In this document: positions 11,801 to 20,800 of the stretch, one piece after another
How the letters are laid out: each line of letters opens with the position of its first letter
Position numbering within the stretch: the stretch's first letter is position 1
Source of the DNA: Macrosoma leucophasiata
Taxonomy: Eukaryota; Arthropoda; Insecta; Lepidoptera; Hedylidae
DNA: 64,000 bases
Direction of reading: 5' to 3'
NCBI GenBank assembly: GCA_036365455.1
Contig: JAWQUS010000025.1
Span: 25,766,001 to 25,830,000 of the forward strand
Translations under genes and position numbers: made by a program
Notes under the pieces: generated by a model
The model's database searches: none
Seen by the model: the letters and a program-made list of their open reading frames with translations, nothing else
Told to the model about the DNA's origin: nothing

Positions 11801-14800
11801 GCAACCCTGTTTGACACCGATGTTAACATCAAACCAGGGTGACATGTTACCATCTACCCGCACACATGCTTGACAGCCCACATACGTGGACTGTATTGCA
11901 CGGAGCAGACTGCCATCAATACCCGCAATGCAGACTGCAATCAATAATGATGTTGATGTAACAATAGGATATTACGTAGACTATAAATAAATACAAACTG
12001 TTATTTGTACTCCTCCATAGAGCAACACGGGCCACTGGCCGCGGCGGACTGGAGGGGAGTAACCATATGCAGGCTTTCCCCTCTGTCAAAGTACGAGCAC
12101 AAGGGGGCCTATGCCTGTCGCCTAGATGTCTAAATGTGTGCGTGAAATTGTTAATGTACTCGTATTTTGTCAAGGTGTGAGTTTCGTATCAATGGATGAT
12201 TTTTGTAGCGTGTGTGTGTATCACACGTAGTTTGTTAAAAAAAATAAAGACTGTTTTGCATCGGTAATAAACGCTATGGCTATTCCCCTCCAGTCCGCCG
12301 CGGTGGCCGGTGGCCCGTATTGCTCTATGTACTCCTCAAACTAACATTAAGCCAGTATATTGGGAACGAATAAACAGAGATCTAAAATTAGAATCTTATT
12401 GAAATAATCAAAGGAGCTTCTTAGTGCGAATTTCAATCTTGATAGTAACAAACTTAGATAAAATTTCAGCGCTTAGCATATGTCTTACTTAAATATTGTT
12501 TTGAAATGTTTTATCATTATACTTCACTATTAAAAGTGAAACTGGAATTACTACTTGTGGTAGAGCTCCAGTGACTGAGCTCGCGGGCGTAGGCACCACC
12601 GCATTACCTAATATACTTGCCGCTAAATAGTAGTGTTCCGGTTACGTGGTAATGTACGGCCCTGTCATTTCCGGCACAGAGGCATAACAGGGCCTTAGGC
12701 CTCAGAAGTGGTAACACATCTGCATTTTGACCTTGGTCTTTGTGTAGGTGTCTATATGCTGCAGTCATCACTGATTATCAAAGTGAACTGCATGCTTGTT
12801 TGCCACTTCTATTACATAAAAAAAAAACTATAAAAAGTGAAACTAACTTTTTTGGAATTACTAAAAATAGTCGATTGATATGAGACTTCGATGTAATTTT
12901 GTAAGTTACTAAGCATCATTGTCATCAAATTAATTTCATTTATTTGTGAAAATGGGTACAATTTTTATGAAGATCTTATAAAATAAATATACTAAATAAA
13001 TATAATATAAAACTACGTCGGTAGCCTAGAGGTAGCAGGCCACTACTACTACGCTGAGGTCCTGGGTTCGATTCCCAGGCAGGGGGTTATCAGAGATAAT
13101 GGTGAAAAAGCCTTTATGTCTGGTTATATTGGGATTTTTCCATTTTCTGGAAATTTCCCAGTACCTCAAAGTTTGGTAATGTGCCCGGAGATGTCAACAG
13201 GCTCGCCACCTGTTACATGGGCCAAAACGTAACCGGCGAATCGTGGGTGTTTGCATGTATGCTTGAATGCATGCATTTACCTCTGCCCACCCCTTCGGGG
13301 ACTACAGGCGTGAAGTTACGCATAATATAAAATAGCCATCCAAATTCGACCATTAGGCATGCAAATATCGAGTGCATAGTGTTATAATAAAATTAATTAA
13401 AACTATTATTGATGTTTATTTTTATTTTTTTGTGTAAATGGAGGAGTGGCATACAAGCATGCAGTTCACATTGATGTTAAGTGATAACTGCAGTCTATAG
13501 ATACCCACAGAAAGATCAAAATGCAGATTCGTTGCCACCCCTGAGATTTTAGATGTTGTGTCTGTGTGATAGTTATTACGGGGCCATACACTACCATCTA
13601 AACGGTACACGATAGTGCTGAACACTACCATTTAGCGGGAGATAGATTATGTAATGCAGTGGTGCCAACGTCTTCGAGCTCCTACACTGAAACTCTACCA
13701 CCAGTAAAGTATAATCATTTCAGACCTATTTTATTTTTAAATATTTGAAGTGGCAAACAAGCATGCAGTTCACATTGATGTTAAGTGATGACTGCAGCCT
13801 ATAGACACTTATACAAATACCAAGATCAAAATGCAGATGCGTTGCCACTCCTGAGGCCTAAGGTGTTATGCCTCTGTGCCGGAAATTACAGGGCCGTACA
13901 TTACCACCTGACCGGAACACGACAGTGCTGAACACTACCATTTAGCGGCAAGTATATTAGGTAATGCGGTGGTGCCTACGCCCGCGAGCTCCGTCACTAG
14001 AGCTCTACCACCAGTAAAAAATTTACACGTGTACCTGTGTGCGTAGCACGTGAGAGAATACCAACCGTCGCCCATAAGAGGGGAGTAGGTTGGGTAAAGT
14101 GAGGAAATCCATTCTATACGTAGTATTATTACATATACTCTGACCAAGCAGAGTGTAGTATGCCACATAGCCACGTACACAAAGAATTTAATCAATCACA
14201 GTGAATGTGAAACAACTTGCAAATATAAAATTCTTCGATGACGCAAACGAGGCCACCATAGTTCGCTATAAAACCCGTAAAAAACATTTTCATTTAAAAA
14301 AGAATGCCCCAATTTCAACAGCACCAATACATCGCGAACCTTTTAAAATAAAAGCATCCGAACTCAAGATATTGATCCAACTAGACAAAGAGACAAAGAC
14401 GTAGTATTTTGCACTGACGTTTTTTTTTTTCATTCAATGGTTACTGTATTTCACAACGGATGATATTAGTTTCAATACAAAAATATTGTCTAGGTTGGCA
14501 GTTAGATTTAAACGAAAATGGGTAAATTAAGTTTTATCAAGACTTAGTTATTATTTTTTACTGATGGTAGAGCTGCAGTGACGGAGCTCGCGGGCCTAGG
14601 CACCACCGCATTACCTAATATACTTGCCGCTAAATGGTAGTGTTCAGCACTATCGTGTTCCGGTCAGGTGGTAACGGTGGTACTGCCCGGTAATTTCCGG
14701 CACAGAGGCATAACACCTTAGGTCTCAGGAGTGGCAACGCATCTGCATTTTGACCTTGTACTTTGTGTGGGTGTCTATAGGCTGCAGTCATCACTTAACA

Positions 14801-17800
14801 TCAATGTGAACTGCATGCTTGATTGCCACTTCAAATACATAAAAATAAAATAGGTCTGAAATGATTATACTTTACTGGTGGTAGAGTTTCAGTGTAGGAG
14901 CTCGAAGACGTTGGCACCACTGCATTACATAATCTATCTCCCGCTAAATGGTAGTGTTCAGCACTATCGTGTACCGTTTAGATGGTAGTGTATGGCCCCG
15001 TAATAACTATCACACAGACACAACATCTAAATTCTCAGGGGTGGCAACGAATCTGCATTTTGATCTTTCTGTGGGTATCTATAGACTGCAGTTATCACTT
15101 AATATCAATGTGAACTGCATGCTTGTTTGCCACTTTTGTTACAAAAACAAACTTAAAAAACTGTCGGAAACTCGGATTTACCCAATGGTTTTGACAAAAT
15201 TGTTGGTCCAGCGGTATGTGACGACCATTTGAACCAACACTTACAGGTTCGATCCCCGTACCGTGGCAAATGGCATGCGTACCTTTACATGGAGCAAATT
15301 ACTATTATTTCTCACATTTTACAGTTCATTAATATTCTTTTGTATATTCATAAAAAATACGAGGTTTAATTCACACATTTTAGAATTATGGAATATTTTT
15401 TTTTATGTGAAATAAAAAAAAAACGTTTAAGGCCCAGTATTCACCAAAGTGAGAAGAGAGGAGAAGAGAGAAGACGAGAGGAGATGTGTTTGAATAAACC
15501 AATCTGATTTCGTTATTTCTACATCTCTTCTCCTCTTAGCTCGAGTGGAAATGGATCAAGCGGACAGGAGAAGAGATGTCTCATTTTTCTATAGAATTGT
15601 GTGCGGCGAGCCAGCAAGCGGTGCGGCAGAGCGGAGAAACATCTAGTCGGGAGGCCAAGCGGCGCGACGAGCGCTGCTCGGCCGACTGAACTTGACTGGT
15701 TACGATCTCTCACATCTCTGCTACACAAAGCTCACACCTTCCCTCCGCTACACTTCCCCTGTCCGCTTCGGTGGAAATAACCTGCCAGCTTTGCAGCATA
15801 TCTCCTATTGTCTCCTCTCGTCTCCGCTATTGTGGGTACCGGGCCTAACTCTTATCTTTTGGTGTTGCTTTATTAAAACATATTTTTGAAGCTTGGGAGG
15901 ATTCACAAGATGCTATAGGTATATTTTGCGACCTTTCAAAGGCGTTTGACTGCGTGGACCACAATACATTAATTGGCAAACTTGAGCATTATGGACTTGA
16001 AAATACAGGAATGGGTGTCCCACAGGGCTCAATATTAGGACCATTTCTAATTTTAGTCTATGTTAATGATTTACTTCATTTGATGCCTAACAGTATGCCC
16101 AAAACAATTTTATTTGCAGACGATACTTCAATAGTTTTTTAAGTGAACAGACGAAATCCAGATTACGATACTGTAAATAAGGCCATAAGAGAAGTACATA
16201 AATGGTTTACTGTCAATAATCTTGCACTGAATAGTAAAAAAAACAAATGTATCCGTTTTACCGTCCCTAATGTAAAAAGTAAAGAAGGAGACATTTTTAT
16301 AAACAATGACAAAATTCAATTCGTTGATGACGCTACCTTCTTGGGAATAACACTTGACTCGAAGTTACAATGGGGACCACATATTAGGCAGTTAGCGTTA
16401 ACGTGTGAGTGCCGCAGCTTATGCTGTTAGAAAAATTAGGCAATTAACTAATATAGACACTGCAAGACTTGTTTATTTTAGCTATTTTCAGTGTCATGTC
16501 CTATGGTATTTTATTGTGGGGTCGAGCGGCTGATATACAATCAATTTTTGTATTACAGAAGAGGACCATTAGAGCGGTGTATAACTTACGTAGTCGTGAT
16601 TCTTTGAAAGAACTATTTAAAGAAATAAATATAATGACAGTCCCTTGTCATTACATCTATGAAAATATACTTTTCGCGAGGAAAAATTTACATCTGTTTG
16701 ATAAAATCTCTGATAGGCATAGTTATAATACGAGGAATAAGAACAAGTTGTCTCTGCCATGTTTTCGACTGACGAAAACTAATACATTTTTCCTAAAATA
16801 TAGTGTAGAATTTTATAACAAGATCCCATCCGGGATTGCTGAACTCACCGATAGTAAATTCAAAGCATTAATTAAACGCACTCTATGTAAAAAGGCTAAC
16901 TTTAAACTCGAGGACTATCTCAAGGATAGAAATCTTTGGCTAAATGCTGATCTAGCTCCACAAGGGTGTTAAATGTAATAATCAAAGTGTGATGTTGATA
17001 ATATATTGTTAATTTTAAGCTTGTTTAAATTATGGAAAATTGTAAAAATATGTCTATGAGATATTTTTAAAAGAGCCGACTGAGTTTTCCGAGTACTCTT
17101 TTGAAAAATGTTCGCACGTCAAATTTATGTTCGAGATAGATCCAATATTTCTCTGCCATTTTTGATCATTTATCTCGCTCTATTCAACTTTTCTTTAGTT
17201 TGCAAGATAAGTATTTTTCGTGCATATATTCAGTTTTATGCTTCAATACTCCTCGCTTCAATATTCAATTCTCGGCAAACTTTTTCAAGGCAGCTTCAAT
17301 TTTATTTGAACACCTCAATGGTATAGAACACGTTATTTCACATTTTAATATCGCGAACGTTCTTCCGCTGAGTAAGCTCCGTGAGAATTTCACTCGTATC
17401 TATCATTTTCATTTATTTGTATTGATTGTTGTTGAATACATTCGAATGTTTGCAAAGTTAGATGATCTAAATTATATTTACTATCTATTTAGGTTTACAG
17501 AAGAATTATTATTACACCTCGAAGACGTAGAAATAAGTAACGGAACATTTTATTTATTTATTGCTATGTCACCATTAATACAGTTCTTTACATAATATAT
17601 TAGTAAGTTTGACGACCCGGTTAGTCCAGCGGTGCGAAACCACCGTTTGATTCGAAGGGTCGGGGGTTCGATCCACGCACCGGAACAAATATTTGTATGG
17701 CCTACAGATATTTGTTTCGGGTATGGGTGTTTGTGTGTGTGTTGTATGTGTACAACGGCATCTACGACACAGGTTTATATGCAACCTAATTTGGAGCACT

Positions 17801-20800
17801 GAGTGTAAACGTATTTAAAAAAAAAAGTGTAATCTACGCTATTATTTGTTTTCAAAATGTAATCAGTTATCATCTTTGTTATGTATTCGACCCTGAGGAT
17901 CATGATGTAGTATCTAGTTCGTATCCATCCAACATTGATAATTTTTAATCTCGTGGTAAAAACGAAGTAGCTGTTCCCACGATTGGCAGTAAACAAGAAA
18001 ATAAAGAAATGGTACTTACGATATCGTTTTTGAAAAGACTCGATGTATATACTAGGGTACACTTTCTTTGAGAGTAAATCACACAAGATTTTCAATCTTT
18101 AATAAAACCGAATTGATTCTGTTGACTTGACTCTAAGTGAGTACAGTAAAAATAACATTTAGAAAAATCAATTCCAAAAGAAACGTAACTTCAGGCCTGT
18201 AATCCTCATAGGGGTAGGCAGAGGTAAATGTATACATTCAGGAATACATGCAAACACCCACGATTCGCCGGTTACGTTTTTTTTTTCCATGTAACAGACG
18301 GCGAGCCTATTGCCATCTCCGGCCACATCACCAAACTCCGTGGTACTGGGAAACATCCAGAAAATGGAAAATTTCCCAATAGAACCAGAGATAAAGGATT
18401 TTAAACCGTTATCTCTGATAGTCCCCGATACAGGAATCGAACCCAAGACCTCCAGCATAGTAGTAGTGGCCTGCTACCACTAGGCTACTGAGGCAGTATC
18501 ATAAAAAGAGTACCATAAAAACAATCACGGAATACTAAAAAGGAAAAAAGCTATGCTTCAATATACAGATTTAATGCGAAAAATTTAAATAAACATGTTT
18601 TAAGTAAAAAAAGTACGGAATGTTTTTTTTTATGTTATGGAAGTGGCAAACAAGCTTGCAGTTCACATTGATGTTAAGAGATGACTTCAGCCTAAAGACA
18701 CCCACACAAAGACCAAAGTCAAAATGCAGATGCGTTACCACTCCTGCGGCCTAAGGTGTTGAGCCTTTGTGCCGGAAATTATAGGGCCGTACATTACCAC
18801 CTGACCGGAACACGATAGTGCTGAACACTACCATTTAGCGGCAAGTTTATAGGTAATGCGGTGGTGCCTACGCCCGCGAGCTCCGTCACTGGAGCTCTAC
18901 CACCAGTAATATACGAGTAAGTAGGGTAACATGTTCCGGGATTTGTTTAAAATGAATCAGAAATAAAAATTACAAGTGAACCAGTATTAAGTCAACATTT
19001 TCATTTTCGCTTGGCTTACTTCAAATTCGTTTTGTATTTTCACTGTTTAAATTGTGATGGTTAACCGCATGATTTTAATTCAGATTGTACGATGTTTCAT
19101 TTTATTCAGCGAGTGATTATTCTTGCTACCATAACACACGATTGTGCCTAAGTGCTGAGCGTTCTTGCTTGAAATAATTGTTAGTTGCCTGAAGTAAATT
19201 AAAATGAAGTAACAATAAATTATTTATACTAATTTAAATTTGATTAAGTACAGAGGAAAAGCTAAATTAATCGTCTTTGTTATATTATAAGTCACCGTTT
19301 ATTTGCAAATAAATAAATAATATACGCTTACACTCACAGCCCAACAGTAGGTATAAACCTGTGTCGTGGGTGCCGTTGTACATATACAACACATACACAA
19401 ACACCCAGACCCGAAACAAATATCTGTAGGCCGTCCAAATATTTGTCCCGGTGCGGGGATAGAAACCCGCGACCCTTCGAATCAAACGGTCATCTCACAC
19501 CGCTGGACTAACCGGGTCGTCAAAGATACTGTTTTATTAGGTATTAATATTCATTATTAATTTATTATCTCACGTGAGCCACAAACACATGACCTTGCCA
19601 TTAATGTTAATAAGCTATTCCATGTTTATCTAAAAGATGGAACACAACTAAACGGACTAGGACTTCAGTAGCTCAATTGGAAGAGCGGCTGGACTAGATT
19701 CCCAGTAGGCCGCGAGTTCGAGTCTCGCCTGAAGTCAAATTTTTCTTTCCATTTTTCTTTAAAATAAAACACAACTAAATCCAATAAAATCCGTTTCATA
19801 TTAAATTATGTACCGAACTATTCTTACTTCTATTATCTATACTTATAATAAATCTGTAGAAGTGTAAATTCTGTACATTAAAAATATTGAAAAAATTAAT
19901 ACCAGGGGATGTTATTAGATCGATACCAAACACAAATATGTGATTAGAACATTTTTTGTCTGTCTGTATGTCTGTCTGTCTGTCTGTTTGTTCAAGCATC
20001 ACATAAAAACTACCGGTCCGATTACAATGAAACTTAGTACGATTATAATATACTTTAACCTTTGGCGCACAACACTGGGTACTATTTATCCCGGAAAAAA
20101 TGTCTGTCTGTCTGTGTGTTTGTGCACGCTAATATCAGAAACGGCTTATTCGATTTGCGGTGTTTGTTTCATGTGAATCGGTTCAGAAATAAAAAAGTAA
20201 TGTCGATTTAAAGAATCGTATCGAATATTTTTAAGCTATTCTGTATCTTAGTTCTATCTTTTAGGGGGTTTTGTACCTAAAAGGTAAAAACGGGTCCTAC
20301 GGATTACTAATCCTCCGCTGTCTGTCTGTCTGTTCGTCTGTCCGTCTGTCTATAACCAGGCTATATCTCATAAATAGTGATAGCTAGAAAGCTAACATTT
20401 TCACAAATTATGTATTTCTGTTACCGCTATAATGTCGACGCTTAAAATTTTCACAGAATTTTTAGGTCTTATGTTGTATTGTAGCTTCCATAATAAATCT
20501 ATATAGATACAAATAAATAGTCGAGTTCTGTCTGATGGTGGGGTCAAAAGCCTTAGGAATCGGCGTGCATGTATGAAGAGAATGATGAAGGTAGACGAGG
20601 CACGAGAGGTTTGTCAGAACCGGGATGTCTGGCGCTCTACACTCTCTGCCTACCCCGTTAGGGACCTGGCGTGAAGATACATACATACAAATAAATAGAA
20701 TTGGAGTGTCTGTTTTTAATATTAAAATAACCGCTTTTTACTAAACGCATATGTATGCACGGTACTTATACCGAAACAACATTTTTTAACAATTTTTGTG

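Larger units (their letters stand above)
10775..11944 (-). pseudogene. LINE C-terminal region and 3' end, interrupted
   Basis: On the - strand a fragment at 11760-11944 reads VDGNMSPWFDVNIGVKQGCV then LSSRLF, the reverse transcriptase QGC-LSP motif. After a deletion it continues RVRNEDV, then KRLCVNDSIGVKMKKGMLRW, FGHIERM, and RGPGRPRLTYHDQI at 10930-11110. The break at 11114-11735 is a Harbinger-like element inserted in this LINE. Expected catalytic FADD box is absent, so it is dead. Its last 140 bp recur at 6058 and 20521. Confidence 0.78.

Noticed and set aside
13014..13090. tRNA gene in the S1 head
   Set aside because: B box is good but the body and multiple copies show a SINE.
13422..13631. 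69-residue conserved protein also seen at 14948, 56680 and 58050
   Set aside because: These frames are the same R-family DNA in inverted copies; the 'conservation' is repeat identity.
15954..16972. Active reverse transcriptase gene
   Set aside because: Stop after FADDTSIVF, two frameshifts and a missing block of about 40 residues.
19661..19736. tRNA gene
   Set aside because: Bracketed by a 12-bp target duplication with its tail, so it is a retroposed copy.
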